Below are positions 55,780 through 64,000 of a DNA stretch of 64,000 nt, one piece after another. The stretch spans positions 186,001 to 250,000 of the forward strand of contig NZ_WHUT02000005.1 in the NCBI RefSeq assembly GCF_009380135.2, written 5' to 3'. Each line of letters opens with the position of its first letter. The stretch's first letter is position 1. Both the position numbers and the translations under genes were made by a program. Below the pieces are notes generated by a model. It was not told the origin of the DNA and ran no database searches. It saw nothing but the letters and a program-made list of their open reading frames with translations. Origin of the DNA: Fertoeibacter niger. GTDB taxonomy: Bacteria > Pseudomonadota > Alphaproteobacteria > Rhodobacterales > Rhodobacteraceae.

Positions 55780-57849
55780 TTACAGCCGCTCGCCCTCCAC
55801 CACCCAAAGGGTCGCGGGCCAGGCGACCGGCAGCAGCAGACCCTGCGCCATCAGATACCGGCCCGACAATTCCAGCGGCCCGGATTTCAGCGCATTCGGC
55901 CCCCGGCTTTGCGGCGGCGCGTCCTGCGGGTTTTTCAGCGTGACGCGGTAGCGCACATCCGGGTCAAGCCCGGTCAGGCGGATCGGGCGAGGCAGGCTCT
56001 GCACCGACATTTCGGCCACGCCCGCCGTCAGGATGAACCGCGCGCCATCCTGCGCCAGTTGCATTTCCGCCGTCACCGCCGGGTCGGCCTGGTCCAGCCG
56101 CAGAATGTCTGCCTGCATCGTCCAATGCCGGTTGGCCTTCCACCAGGCCGTAACCTCTTGCAATGTTGCGGTTTCTGCATCGGTCAGCTCGCGCAGGTCC
56201 ATCTCGAACCCCATATGCCGCTGCGCCGCCACATAGGCACGGAACGCCATTGGCAGGATACGCCCGGTGGTGTGGCTTTTGCGCGCGCCCACATGGCTGC
56301 CGGTGACGGATGCGGGCAGGAACAGCGCCGCGTCATGCTGCATGCGCAGGCGTTCCTCGGCATCAATGCAATCCGACAGCCAGACCCGGTGGGTGCGCGC
56401 CAGAATGCCCGCGTCGATGCGCCCGCCACCCGAGGCGCAGCTTTCAATCTCTACCCCCGGATGGGCTTCGCGCAGCCGGTCGAACAGCGCATAGGCCCCG
56501 GTGGTCTGCGCGGCATCGACCACGGGCAGCAGGCGGTTGTGATCCCATTTGATATAGTCGATGGCATATTCGGTCAGGATCGCCGACACCGCATCAAACA
56601 GGTAATCGCGCACCTCTGCCCGGCCCAGATCCAGCACCAGCTGGTTGCGGCCTGTCACCTGATCCTGCGGCCCCAGCATCCAGTCGGGATGGGCGCGGAA
56701 CAGGTCTGAATCGGGGTTCACCATTTCCGGCTCGAACCAGATGCCGAAGGTCATGCCCAGACCATGCACATGGGCGATCAGCGGGTGCAGGCCGTCGGGC
56801 CATTTGTTGCGATCCACCGTCCAGTCGCCCAAAGACGTGGTGTCATCGTCCCGCCGCCCGAACCAGCCGTCATCCAGCACGAAACGCTCGGCCCCGATGG
56901 CGGCGGCACGGTCGGCAATCGCGGCAAGGTCAGGCAGGTTGTGGTTGAAATACACCGCCTCCCAGCAGTTGTAATGCACCGGGCGCGGGCGGGCGGCGTC
57001 GGGCCATTGCACCACCTCATCCCGGATATGGCGCTGGAATGCGGTGGCAATGCCGTTCAGGCCGCTGGCACTGAAGGCGGCGTAAAGCGGGGCGGTATCG
57101 AAATGCGTGCCGGGTTCAGTTTCGGCCCCCGAAGCATGGCCAAACTGCACAAGGCGCCGGCCATCGGGCAGTTCTTCGGCCACCATGCGGTGCCCGCCCG
57201 ACCAGCCGTAATGCAGCGCAAAGGCGGTGCCGGCGGTATTGGTGCAGCCGGTTTCGGGCAGGATCAGATAGGGCGGGTGTTCATGGCCAGACCGGCCGGT
57301 GCGCGCCTCGCGCAAGCGGATGCCTGCGGTCCAGGCCACGCGGTTCAGATGGAATTCGCGCGTCCAGCGGCCCGAGACATCAATCATCTCGGTCGCGCGC
57401 TGCGGGGCGGGCAGCACCGGGGCCGCCAGCCAGTGCAGGCGCACCGGCGCATCCGATTGCAGCTTGGTCTGCAATGCGATCAGGCCGCCGGGCGTGGCGT
57501 CAGCCGTGTGGATCAGCGTCAGGCCACCATGGCGGCTGACCAGCCGCAGGTGGCCCGGCCCGGTTTCCGCATGGTCGAAAACAAGGGCCGGGTGCAGCGG
57601 CGTGCCATCTGCCGCCGCCAGCACAAGCCCCGGCTGGCCCTGAAACGCCCGCCCCGATTCCGGCGTCAGCGACACGGCTGGCAGCGCGTCGATCATGCCG
57701 CCGGTCAGGTCATTCCGGGTGGCCGCCACCAAGGATGAAAGGTCTTCGTCCGCAGGCAGCAGCGCACCCCAATAGACCACTTCGGGCAAGGCTCCAAAAC
57801 ACGCCAGCACCAGTGTTTGCGCGCCACTGTCCAGCCGCCAGCACTTCAT
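55780..57849 (-). CDS. Alpha-galactosidase, glycoside hydrolase family 36
   Basis: 689 aa, no signal peptide, so it acts on imported alpha-galactosides such as melibiose or raffinose. GH36 markers: DDGWFGRRDDDTTSLGDW, nucleophile Asp436 in YIKWDHNR, ESCASGGGRID, and acid/base Asp493 in WLSDCIDAEERL. N-terminal beta-supersandwich and C-terminal beta domain present. ATG at 57849 overlaps the permease stop by ATGA; longer readings are shadow sequence. Gives galactose to the oxidative pathway. Confidence 0.94.
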   Translation of the reverse strand: MKCWRLDSGAQTLVLACFGALPEVVYWGALLPADEDLSSLVAATRNDLTGGMIDALPAVSLTPESGRAFQGQPGLVLAAADGTPLHPALVFDHAETGPGHLRLVSRHGGLTLIHTADATPGGLIALQTKLQSDAPVRLHWLAAPVLPAPQRATEMIDVSGRWTREFHLNRVAWTAGIRLREARTGRSGHEHPPYLILPETGCTNTAGTAFALHYGWSGGHRMVAEELPDGRRLVQFGHASGAETEPGTHFDTAPLYAAFSASGLNGIATAFQRHIRDEVVQWPDAARPRPVHYNCWEAVYFNHNLPDLAAIADRAAAIGAERFVLDDGWFGRRDDDTTSLGDWTVDRNKWPDGLHPLIAHVHGLGMTFGIWFEPEMVNPDSDLFRAHPDWMLGPQDQVTGRNQLVLDLGRAEVRDYLFDAVSAILTEYAIDYIKWDHNRLLPVVDAAQTTGAYALFDRLREAHPGVEIESCASGGGRIDAGILARTHRVWLSDCIDAEERLRMQHDAALFLPASVTGSHVGARKSHTTGRILPMAFRAYVAAQRHMGFEMDLRELTDAETATLQEVTAWWKANRHWTMQADILRLDQADPAVTAEMQLAQDGARFILTAGVAEMSVQSLPRPIRLTGLDPDVRYRVTLKNPQDAPPQSRGPNALKSGPLELSGRYLMAQGLLLPVAWPATLWVVEGERL

Positions 57850-58691
57850 TTCACCGCTCCCAGAGTAAGCCCGGCAATGAAATGCCGCTGCATGAGGAAG
57901 AACATGATCACCGGCGGCATGGCCGCGATGATGGAACCGGCCGATACCAGATGCCAGGCCGCCACCCATTGCCCGTTCAGCGAATTCAGCCCTGCCGTGA
58001 CAGGCTGCGCCTCGCGGCTGGTGGTCAGAACCGTGGCCCAGAAATAATCGTTCCAGATGAAGGTGAAGATCAGCACCGACAGCGCCGCGATGGCAGGCCG
58101 CATCAAGGGCAGCACGATATACCAGAAGATGCGCAACTCGGTCACGCCTTCCACCCGCGCGGCCTCGATCAGCTCAAACGGCAGCGCCTTGATGAAATTG
58201 CGCATGAACAGCGTGCAGAACCCGGTCTGGAACGCAATATGAAACAGCGCCAGCCCGGTCGTCGTGTTGATCAGGCCCATGTTGTAGGTCAGGTCGCGCA
58301 CCGGCACCATGAGGATCTGGAACGGCACGAAATTGCCCGCGACAAACAGGAAGAACACCAGCAGGTTGGACCGGAACTTGTAGATGCCCAGCGCAAAGCC
58401 GGTCATCGTCGAAAGCGCCACCGCCCCGATCACAACAGGGATCGTCAGGCGGAAGGAATTGAGGATGTATTGCGCCATGTCGGTGTTGCGGAACACATCG
58501 GCATAATTCTCGATGGCAAAGTAACTGGGCATACCGAAATAGTTGCCCTGCGCCAGATCGGATGCCGGGCGGAAAGATGTCACGGCGACCCCCAGCAAGG
58601 GCAGCAGCCACAACACCAGCGCCACCGGCAGCGCGGCCTTGTAAAGCATCTGGCGGGCGGGCGAGGTCTGTTCAATCGGTCTGGGAAACAT
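57846..58691 (-). CDS. Sugar ABC transporter permease (MalG-type)
   Basis: 281-aa inner-membrane permease with six hydrophobic segments and the EAA loop for ATPase contact (ELIEAARVEGVTELRIFWYIVLPLMRP). Pairs with the MalF-type permease just upstream (1 bp gap). Probably imports alpha- or beta-galactosides, inferred from the GH36 and GH42 genes downstream. Confidence 0.92.
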   Translation of the reverse strand: MFPRPIEQTSPARQMLYKAALPVALVLWLLPLLGVAVTSFRPASDLAQGNYFGMPSYFAIENYADVFRNTDMAQYILNSFRLTIPVVIGAVALSTMTGFALGIYKFRSNLLVFFLFVAGNFVPFQILMVPVRDLTYNMGLINTTTGLALFHIAFQTGFCTLFMRNFIKALPFELIEAARVEGVTELRIFWYIVLPLMRPAIAALSVLIFTFIWNDYFWATVLTTSREAQPVTAGLNSLNGQWVAAWHLVSAGSIIAAMPPVIMFFLMQRHFIAGLTLGAVK

Positions 58692-58692
58692 C

Positions 58693-59580
58693 TCACCGCT
58701 CCGTTTCGTCGCGCCACATCTTCCAGATGAAGCCCGAGATGAAGATCATCATGATGCCGAAAAGCACCACGGCGATGGCCGCGCCATAGCCCATACGATA
58801 GCCGTATTCCGACAGCGCCTGTTCATACATGTAGTAGGACAGCACCCGGCTGGTGCCATAGGGGCCACCGCTGGTCATGATCGACACCAGATCGAACGAC
58901 CGCAGCGCGCCGATCACCGTGACCACCACGGCAATGAATGTGGCGGGGCGCAACTGCGGCAGGATGACATACCACAGCATCCTCCAGCCCTTCGCACCGT
59001 CCAGCCGCGCCGCCTCTACCTGATCGGGGGCCACGTTGTTCAGGCCGGTCAGATACAGGATCATCACATAGGCGATCTGCGGCCACAGGCCCGCCACGAT
59101 GATGCCATAGGTCACGAAACGCTCATCCGCCAGCACGGCGGTGCCAGAGCCAAAGAGGATCTCGGTCAGCTTGTAGAACAGGCCGAAATTGGGCGCGTAG
59201 AACCAGGCGAACATCAGGCCGACGACCACCTGCGAAATGACGAAAGGAAAGAAGAACAGCGATTTATACAGCCGGATGCCACGCACATTCTGGTTCAGGA
59301 AAATGGCGATCAAAAGCCCCGCAGGCACGGCCAGCAGATACAGCGCCAGCCAGATCACGTTGTTTTTCAACGAGGTGTAGAATGAATCATCATCGGCCAG
59401 CTCAACATAATTCGCTGTGCCGATCCAGACCCTCTCGCCCAGCCCGTCCCAGTCATAGAACGAGATCCACATGGATTGCGCGATGGGAATGATGACATAG
59501 ATGGCAAACATCAGCATGCCGGGGGCAAGGAACAGCAGCGGCGCTAGACGGCGCTGGTTGGCTTTCCAATAGGCTGTCAT
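58693..59580 (-). CDS. Sugar ABC transporter permease (MalF-type)
   Basis: 295-aa permease, six membrane segments, EAA loop DQVEAARLDGAKGWRMLWYVILPQLRP. CUT1-type partner of the downstream permease. A GC-rich hairpin at 59628-59653 separates it from the binding-protein gene, a usual way to keep binding protein in excess over permease. Confidence 0.92.
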   Translation of the reverse strand: MTAYWKANQRRLAPLLFLAPGMLMFAIYVIIPIAQSMWISFYDWDGLGERVWIGTANYVELADDDSFYTSLKNNVIWLALYLLAVPAGLLIAIFLNQNVRGIRLYKSLFFFPFVISQVVVGLMFAWFYAPNFGLFYKLTEILFGSGTAVLADERFVTYGIIVAGLWPQIAYVMILYLTGLNNVAPDQVEAARLDGAKGWRMLWYVILPQLRPATFIAVVVTVIGALRSFDLVSIMTSGGPYGTSRVLSYYMYEQALSEYGYRMGYGAAIAVVLFGIMMIFISGFIWKMWRDETER

Positions 59581-59627
59581 GTGGGAAACTCCATCGGCAG
59601 GCGGTGGGCGGCGGCAGGATGCAGAAA

Positions 59628-59653
59628 GCGGGCGCAGGTTTCCCCGCGCCCGC
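59628..59653 (-). terminator. Hairpin between binding-protein and permease genes
   Basis: GCGGGCGC pairs perfectly with GCGCCCGC around a 10-nt loop, in the 83-bp gap. Without a U-run it is more likely a processing/attenuation stem that stabilises the binding-protein mRNA than a full terminator. Confidence 0.5.
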
Positions 59654-59663
59654 CCCGGGGAGG

Positions 59664-60896
59664 TTACTTGTAGACCTGGCCGCGCACCTTCTCCAGCCGC
59701 TCCAGAATGGCATCCAGACGGTCGGGCTTGACCATGAATTCCTGAATGCCTTCCATGCCCGCCTTGGCCATTTCGGCCGGCGCGTCACGGTCAAAGAACT
59801 GCGCCAACGCATAGGCGGTCGAAATCGTCTCGAACCCGGCCGACAGGAAGGGATCGTCGGCGGGCACGGTGGAGTTCTTGTTGGTGGGCAACTGGCCCAG
59901 AGCCGCGTTCAGCTTGGTCTGCACTTCGGCATCCGCAACGAAAGCCAGGAACTTCTTGGCGTCTTCCACGTTCTTGGCACCGGCCGGGATATGGATCGTG
60001 TCGGTCGGGGCCTCTTCGGCGCGCGGGATGCCGGGGGTGATTTCCGGGAACACCATGAAGCCGAGGTTGTCATTGGTCATGCCGCCTTCCTTGAAGGTGC
60101 CGACAGCAAAGTTGCCCATGACATAGTTGGCCGCCTTGCCTTGCACCAGCAGCGCCGCCGCATCCTGCCAGTCGATCGCGGCATGGTTGGCGGTGATGAA
60201 GGGCTGGATGCGGGCGAATTGCGCGAAGACGTCCTTCACCTTCTGATCGGTCCAGGCCACCTTGCCCGCCGTCAGATCCATGTGCCATTCATAGCCATTG
60301 GTGCGCAGCGACAGATAGTCGAAGATGCCCGCAACCGGCCACAGCGCCGACGACCCGGTGGTGATGCAGTCGATGCCCGCCGCCTGGAACTTTTCGCAGT
60401 TGGCCACGAATTCATCCCAGCTTTTCGGCTCTTCCACACCCGCCGCCTTGTAGGCGTCGCGGTTGAAATAGATGCCCCACTGGTAGTAGGTGTAGGGCAC
60501 GCCCCACTGCTTGCCGTCGATGGTCATCGACGCCTTGGCTGAAGCCAGGCTGTCGCTCAGGCCGTTCGCCTCCCACACATCGGATACGTCGATGAACTGG
60601 CCCGCGTTCACAAAGGGCGCCATCCGGTTGCCCGCATACCAGTTGGCCAGATCGGGCGCGTCGGTGGTCAGGAAGTTGCGGATCGCGGTCTTGTAACCTT
60701 CGTGGTCGAAGTTGTTCAGCACCACGTCGATATCGGGGTTCGCCGCCTCGAAATCGGCGATCAGCGCCTCGAACGCCGCCAGCGGAATGGGGTCGTAATC
60801 GGCGTTGTAGGTCAGCGTGCGCTGTTGCGCCATCGCCGAACCCGTCAGCAGCAAGCCTGCCAGAAGCGCCAGAGCGCCCCGTTGGAACTGGACCAT
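59664..60896 (-). CDS. Sugar ABC transporter substrate-binding protein
   Basis: 410-aa periplasmic CUT1 binding protein. Signal peptide MVQFQRGALALLAGLLLTGSAMAQQ. Family features: FEAANPDIDVVLNNFDHEGYK, YTYYQWGIYFNRDAYKAAG, FAVGTFKEGG, LTAGKVAWTDQKV. First gene of the minus-strand galactoside operon, very strong AAGGGAGGAAA ribosome site. Divergent from an IclR regulator, which probably controls it. Confidence 0.92.
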   Translation of the reverse strand: MVQFQRGALALLAGLLLTGSAMAQQRTLTYNADYDPIPLAAFEALIADFEAANPDIDVVLNNFDHEGYKTAIRNFLTTDAPDLANWYAGNRMAPFVNAGQFIDVSDVWEANGLSDSLASAKASMTIDGKQWGVPYTYYQWGIYFNRDAYKAAGVEEPKSWDEFVANCEKFQAAGIDCITTGSSALWPVAGIFDYLSLRTNGYEWHMDLTAGKVAWTDQKVKDVFAQFARIQPFITANHAAIDWQDAAALLVQGKAANYVMGNFAVGTFKEGGMTNDNLGFMVFPEITPGIPRAEEAPTDTIHIPAGAKNVEDAKKFLAFVADAEVQTKLNAALGQLPTNKNSTVPADDPFLSAGFETISTAYALAQFFDRDAPAEMAKAGMEGIQEFMVKPDRLDAILERLEKVRGQVYK

Positions 60897-60996
60897 GGTT
60901 TCCTCCCTTTGGTTCCATTATTTGAAACTTAGTCTTGAATATTGAAAACTATGCGGCGTAATGTTAGACCTGTCAACAGGGAGCACGGGGAAAGCG
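60897..60996. promoter_or_regulatory. Divergent control region of the galactoside operon and IclR gene
   Basis: A 100-bp AT-rich gap containing an imperfect inverted repeat GTTCCA-N5-TGAAAC (60912-60928, 5 of 6 positions complementary) and two further TTGAA/TTGAAAA words (60935-60948). IclR-type operators have this size. The repeats overlap where the binding-protein promoter should be, so repression is plausible. Confidence 0.45.
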
Positions 60997-61788
60997 ATGG
61001 GTGCAGAGGGCAACAGCGACGGCACGGTGGGCAAGGCGCTTGACGTGCTGGACAGGGTGGCACAGGCCGGGCGGCCGGTGCGGTTCACCGAATTGCTGGC
61101 CGATGCGGCCTATCCCAAAGCCACGCTCTACCGCTTTCTGCAAACCCTGACCAATCAGGGCATGCTGGCCTATGACCCCGACCGGCAAAGCTATTCGCTG
61201 GGGGTGCGGCTGGTGCGGCTGGCGCATGCCGCCTGGGCGCAAAGCAGCCTTGCACCCATCGCAAGGCCTTATATCGACATACTTTCCGCCGATGTGGGCG
61301 AGACGATCCACCTCGCGCAGCTTGACGTGGGCCAAGTGCTGTATGTGGACAAGCGCAATGCCGCGCGGCCGGTGGAGATGTTCAGCCAGGCGGGCAAGGT
61401 GGGGCCGGCCTATTGCACCGGCGTGGGCAAGGCGATGCTGGCCTATCAGACCGCCGATGCGCTGGACCGTGCGCTGGACCGCCAGTCGTTCCACCGTTTC
61501 ACCGACCATACACTTACCAGCCGCGCCGCCCTGCTGGCCGAGCTTGAGGTGATTCGCGGCCGCGGTTTCGCCTTTGACGCCGAGGAACACGAGCCGGGCA
61601 TCATCTGCGTTGCCGTGCCGATCCTGAACCGGGCGGGTCGCGCCATGGGGGCTTTGTCGGTCACATCCACCACGGCGCGCGCCTCGCTGATGGCTTTGGC
61701 CGCATTGGCACCGCGCATTCAACAGACGGCGGCACAGATTGCCGCCGAGGCGGAAAGCTGGCGCTTTCCCGAACAACAACAGGCATAG
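60997..61788 (+). CDS. IclR-family transcriptional regulator of the galactoside operon
   Basis: 263 aa: winged helix at about 10-75 (GKALDVLDRVAQAGRPVRFTELLADAAYPKATLYRFLQTL) and IclR effector domain to the end (HLAQLDVGQVLYVDKR, YCTGVGKAMLAY, RGFAFDAEEHEPGIICVAVPI). Such proteins sense small sugar acids or related metabolites. ATG at 60997 with GGGGAAAG is preferred to 60961. Divergent from the operon it probably controls and 8 bp from the ATPase gene. Confidence 0.9.
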   Translation: MGAEGNSDGTVGKALDVLDRVAQAGRPVRFTELLADAAYPKATLYRFLQTLTNQGMLAYDPDRQSYSLGVRLVRLAHAAWAQSSLAPIARPYIDILSADVGETIHLAQLDVGQVLYVDKRNAARPVEMFSQAGKVGPAYCTGVGKAMLAYQTADALDRALDRQSFHRFTDHTLTSRAALLAELEVIRGRGFAFDAEEHEPGIICVAVPILNRAGRAMGALSVTSTTARASLMALAALAPRIQQTAAQIAAEAESWRFPEQQQA

Positions 61789-61796
61789 GGGGGAAC

Positions 61797-62858
61797 ATGT
61801 CGGGAGTGACATTGCAAAAGGTCGTCAAGAGATATGGCGATGCCGAAGTGATCCACGGGGTCGATCTGACGGTGGAAGATGGCGAATTCTGCGTGTTCGT
61901 CGGCCCGTCGGGCTGCGGCAAATCCACCCTGCTGCGCATGGTGGCGGGGCTGGAGGAAACGACGGGCGGTGCCATCCGCATCGGTGCGCGGGATGTGACC
62001 AAGGCCGACCCGTCAGAGCGGGGCGTGGCGATGGTGTTCCAGACCTATGCGTTGTATCCGCACATGACGGTGGCCGAAAACATGGGTTTCGGGCTGAAGA
62101 TGACCGGCCACCCCAAGGCCGAGATCGCGGCCAAGGTGACAGAGGCCAGCCGCATCCTGAAACTGGATGATTATCTGGCACGCAAGCCCAAGGCTCTGTC
62201 GGGCGGCCAGCGGCAGCGCGTGGCCATCGGCCGGGCCATCGTGCGCGGGCCCGAGGTGTTTTTGTTTGACGAGCCACTGTCGAACCTCGACGCCGAATTG
62301 CGGGTGGAAATGCGGGTGGAAATCGCCCGCCTGCACCGCGAGATCGGCGCGACGATGATCTATGTGACCCATGATCAGGTGGAGGCGATGACGCTGGCCG
62401 ACAAGATCGTGGTGCTGCGCAAGGGCCGGGTGGAACAGGTGGGCAAGCCGCTGGATCTGTATCACAACCCCGACAACCGGTTTGTCGCCGGTTTCATCGG
62501 CAGTCCGGCGATGAATTTCATCGCGGGCACGGTGGAACAGGGGGCCGTGCGCGCGCCGGGCTTGAGTGATGTGCCGGTGCAGACAGGGGTGGCGCTGCCC
62601 GGGTCGGGCGCGAAACTGGTCGTGGGCCTGCGCCCGCAACATCTGGCACTGGCGGCGGGCGCGACGCATAGGGTGGAGATGACCGAGGCTTTGGGCGGCG
62701 TGTCGTTCATCCACCTGTCGGCACCCGGCGGCGAAAAGCTGGTGGTCGAGGCCAAGGAAGACCCCTCGGTGCGGTTGGGCGACCGGGTGGGTGTCAGCTA
62801 TGCCGCTGACAGCGCGCTGTTCTTTGCCGCGGATGAGGCGGGGCGGCGGATCAGGTAG
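61797..62858 (+). CDS. ABC transporter ATP-binding protein, UgpC/MsmK type
   Basis: 353-aa ATPase of CUT1 sugar importers. Walker A VGPSGCGKST, Q-loop VFQTYALYPHMTV, signature LSGGQRQRVAIGRA, Walker B VFLFDEPLSNLD, H-loop YVTHDQVEAM, and the C-terminal regulatory TOBE region (FIAGTVEQG, LRPQHLAL). It is on the opposite strand from the permeases but within the locus, with the IclR gene, and presumably energises that importer. Confidence 0.93.
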   Translation: MSGVTLQKVVKRYGDAEVIHGVDLTVEDGEFCVFVGPSGCGKSTLLRMVAGLEETTGGAIRIGARDVTKADPSERGVAMVFQTYALYPHMTVAENMGFGLKMTGHPKAEIAAKVTEASRILKLDDYLARKPKALSGGQRQRVAIGRAIVRGPEVFLFDEPLSNLDAELRVEMRVEIARLHREIGATMIYVTHDQVEAMTLADKIVVLRKGRVEQVGKPLDLYHNPDNRFVAGFIGSPAMNFIAGTVEQGAVRAPGLSDVPVQTGVALPGSGAKLVVGLRPQHLALAAGATHRVEMTEALGGVSFIHLSAPGGEKLVVEAKEDPSVRLGDRVGVSYAADSALFFAADEAGRRIR

Positions 62859-62898
62859 TCGGCGCTCATCTGCCCTGCGGGCGACTTTGCCTGCCGTC

Positions 62899-63783
62899 TC
62901 AGCCGCGCTCTGCCGCCAGCCGTGCCTGTTTCTGCCGTTCGCGGAAACGGGCCTTGTCGGCGGGCGCATATTCATCGACGCATGCGGGGCAGGATACGCC
63001 TTGCTCATAGGCCGGGTGGGCTTTGGCTTCGGGCGCAACGGGCCGCCCGCAGGCGTGGCACATGGCATAGGGGCCGGGTTTCAACCCGTAACCCACCGAC
63101 ACGCGCCCGTCGAACACATAGCATTCGCCCCGCCAAAGGCTTTCCGCCTCGGGCACATCCTCCAGATATTTCAGGATGCCGCCTTTCAGGTGAAACACGT
63201 CCTCTACCCCCTGCCCGCGCAGGAAATTGGTGGATTTCTCGCAGCGGATACCGCCGGTGCAGAACATGGCAATGCGCTTGCCGGTGAAACGGTCCTTGTT
63301 GGCCGCCCACCATGCCGGAAACTCGCCAAAGGCCTGCGTGCCGGGGTCAACCGCGCCCTGAAACGTGCCGATCGCCACCTCATAGGCGTTGCGCGTGTCG
63401 ATCACCGCCACATCGGGGGCAGCGATCAGTGCGTTCCAGTCGGCGGCGGCCACATATTGGCCAGTGCCCTGCGTCGGGTCCACATCGGGCTGGCCCATGG
63501 TCACGATCTCGCGCTTCAGCCGCACCTTCATGCGGGCAAAGGGCAGGGTGTCGGAGAAACTTTCCTTCCATTCCAAAGCATCACAGCCCGGCAGGGCGCG
63601 AAGATGCGCCAGCACGGCCGCAACCCCCGCAGCAGGCCCGGCGATGGTGCCATTCACCCCCTCGCCCGCGATCAGCAATGACCCTTTCACCCCCTCGGCC
63701 ACACACAGGGCCTTCAGCGGCGCGATCAGCGCCGCCGGGTCGGGGAAACGGGTGAAGTGATACAGCGCGGCAATGGTCAGCAT
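62899..63783 (-). CDS. trhO: tRNA uridine 34 hydroxylase (TrhO, rhodanese family)
   Basis: 294 aa. Rhodanese domain with active Cys in MFCTGGIRCEKST, preceded by VIDTRNAYEVAIGTF, N-terminal acylphosphatase-like part (YHFTRFPDPAAL, GSLLIAGEGVNGTIAG), and a C-terminal Cys cluster (CHACGRPV, SCPACVDEY). The family (YceA/YbfQ) catalyses prephenate-independent hydroxylation of wobble U34. ATG at 63783 is chosen; earlier in-frame codons add shadow residues. Confidence 0.9.
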   Translation of the reverse strand: MLTIAALYHFTRFPDPAALIAPLKALCVAEGVKGSLLIAGEGVNGTIAGPAAGVAAVLAHLRALPGCDALEWKESFSDTLPFARMKVRLKREIVTMGQPDVDPTQGTGQYVAAADWNALIAAPDVAVIDTRNAYEVAIGTFQGAVDPGTQAFGEFPAWWAANKDRFTGKRIAMFCTGGIRCEKSTNFLRGQGVEDVFHLKGGILKYLEDVPEAESLWRGECYVFDGRVSVGYGLKPGPYAMCHACGRPVAPEAKAHPAYEQGVSCPACVDEYAPADKARFRERQKQARLAAERG

Positions 63784-63897
63784 TCCCGCTGATTGCCGCC
63801 GCGCTCGCCAAATTGCAAGCCCCGGGTCATGACGCGGCCATTGACGAAGGCAAAAGCCCCCCTTACCCAAAGCCATTGGAATGTAACGGAGGCTGCG

Positions 63898-64000
63898 ATG
63901 CGCCCCAACACTGACGCCCTGATCGTGATCGACGTGCAGAATGATTTCTGCCCCGGCGGCGCGCTGGCCGTGGCGGGGGGCGATGCGATCATTCCCCGGA
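63898..64000 (+). CDS. pncA: Nicotinamidase (PncA-like), 5' part only
   Basis: Runs off the right edge; 34 codons are visible. The start MRPNTDALIVIDVQNDFCPG and GALAVAGGDAIIP match PncA, including the Asp of the catalytic region (VIDVQNDF). ATG has ACGGAGG upstream. Converts nicotinamide to nicotinate for NAD salvage. Confidence 0.85.
   Translation, partial: MRPNTDALIVIDVQNDFCPGGALAVAGGDAIIPR

Noticed and set aside
1-64000. CRISPR array, prophage, insertion sequence or tRNA genes
   Set aside because: Read for regularly spaced repeats, transposase or integrase motifs and cloverleaf-like ends with CCA; none found.

Overview
The window reads as a chromosomal stretch of a high-GC alphaproteobacterium of the Rhodobacterales (Paracoccaceae/Rhodobacter type). 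Indicators are the split F0 operon atpI-atpB-atpE-atpF2(b')-atpF(b), a MipZ division-site ATPase, the trmD-rplS-rpmE block, an L31 without the CxxC zinc motif, frequent ATGA/GTGA stop-start overlaps, and strong third-position GC that makes long antisense shadow ORFs. No rRNA, tRNA, CRISPR array, insertion sequence or prophage was seen. The taxonomic call is inference from gene content.

Layout. 1-13.3 kb is mostly housekeeping: membrane protein, trmD, rplS, rpmE, rhomboid protease, mipZ, malonyl-CoA synthetase, ArsR regulator, F0 ATP synthase, a FadR-type regulator with its own operator, an OmpA lipoprotein, an AraC/Ogt fusion, nth and a PfkB kinase. 13.6-22.6 kb is a co-directional phosphorelay locus: a GAF/multi-PAS hybrid kinase, a lone receiver, a receiver fused to a degenerate GGDEF-like domain, an HPt protein and a 7TM-PAS kinase. 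22.8-29.4 kb is a three-gene transglutaminase / circularly permuted ATP-grasp-alpha-E operon. 29.5-36.4 kb carries accD-folC and, on the other strand, gpmI-envC-ctpA plus rppH.

36.5-50.6 kb is the most unusual part: a nine-gene operon with the architecture of an alginate biosynthesis cluster (algD, alg8, alg44, algA, algG-like, a 254-aa helical protein, algX-like, a 913-aa Sel1-repeat protein, algL-like), divergent from a polysaccharide-lyase-like lipoprotein. The polymer-making half looks intact: AlgD Cys269, Alg8 aspartates, and the AlgA nucleotidyltransferase motifs. In contrast every modifying, degrading or regulatory site I could inspect is missing. Alg44 lacks the PilZ c-di-GMP residues next to the domain, AlgA lacks the isomerase metal ligands, the AlgG-like protein has no DPHD, the AlgX-like protein has lost the SGNH Ser and His, and the AlgL-like protein has Leu where the catalytic His should be. 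algE, algF, algI and algJ are absent. The simplest reading is a secreted mannuronate-type polymer that is neither epimerised nor acetylated, with enzyme homologues kept as periplasmic scaffold proteins.

50.7-62.9 kb is a galactoside utilisation locus: an ABC importer, GH36 and GH42 glycosidases, and an oxidative (De Ley-Doudoroff) galactose pathway (SDR dehydrogenase, SMP-30 lactonase, DgoK, DgoA), with a divergent IclR regulator and ABC ATPase; the galactonate dehydratase is not in the window. The right end has a TrhO-type rhodanese and the first codons of a PncA-like nicotinamidase.
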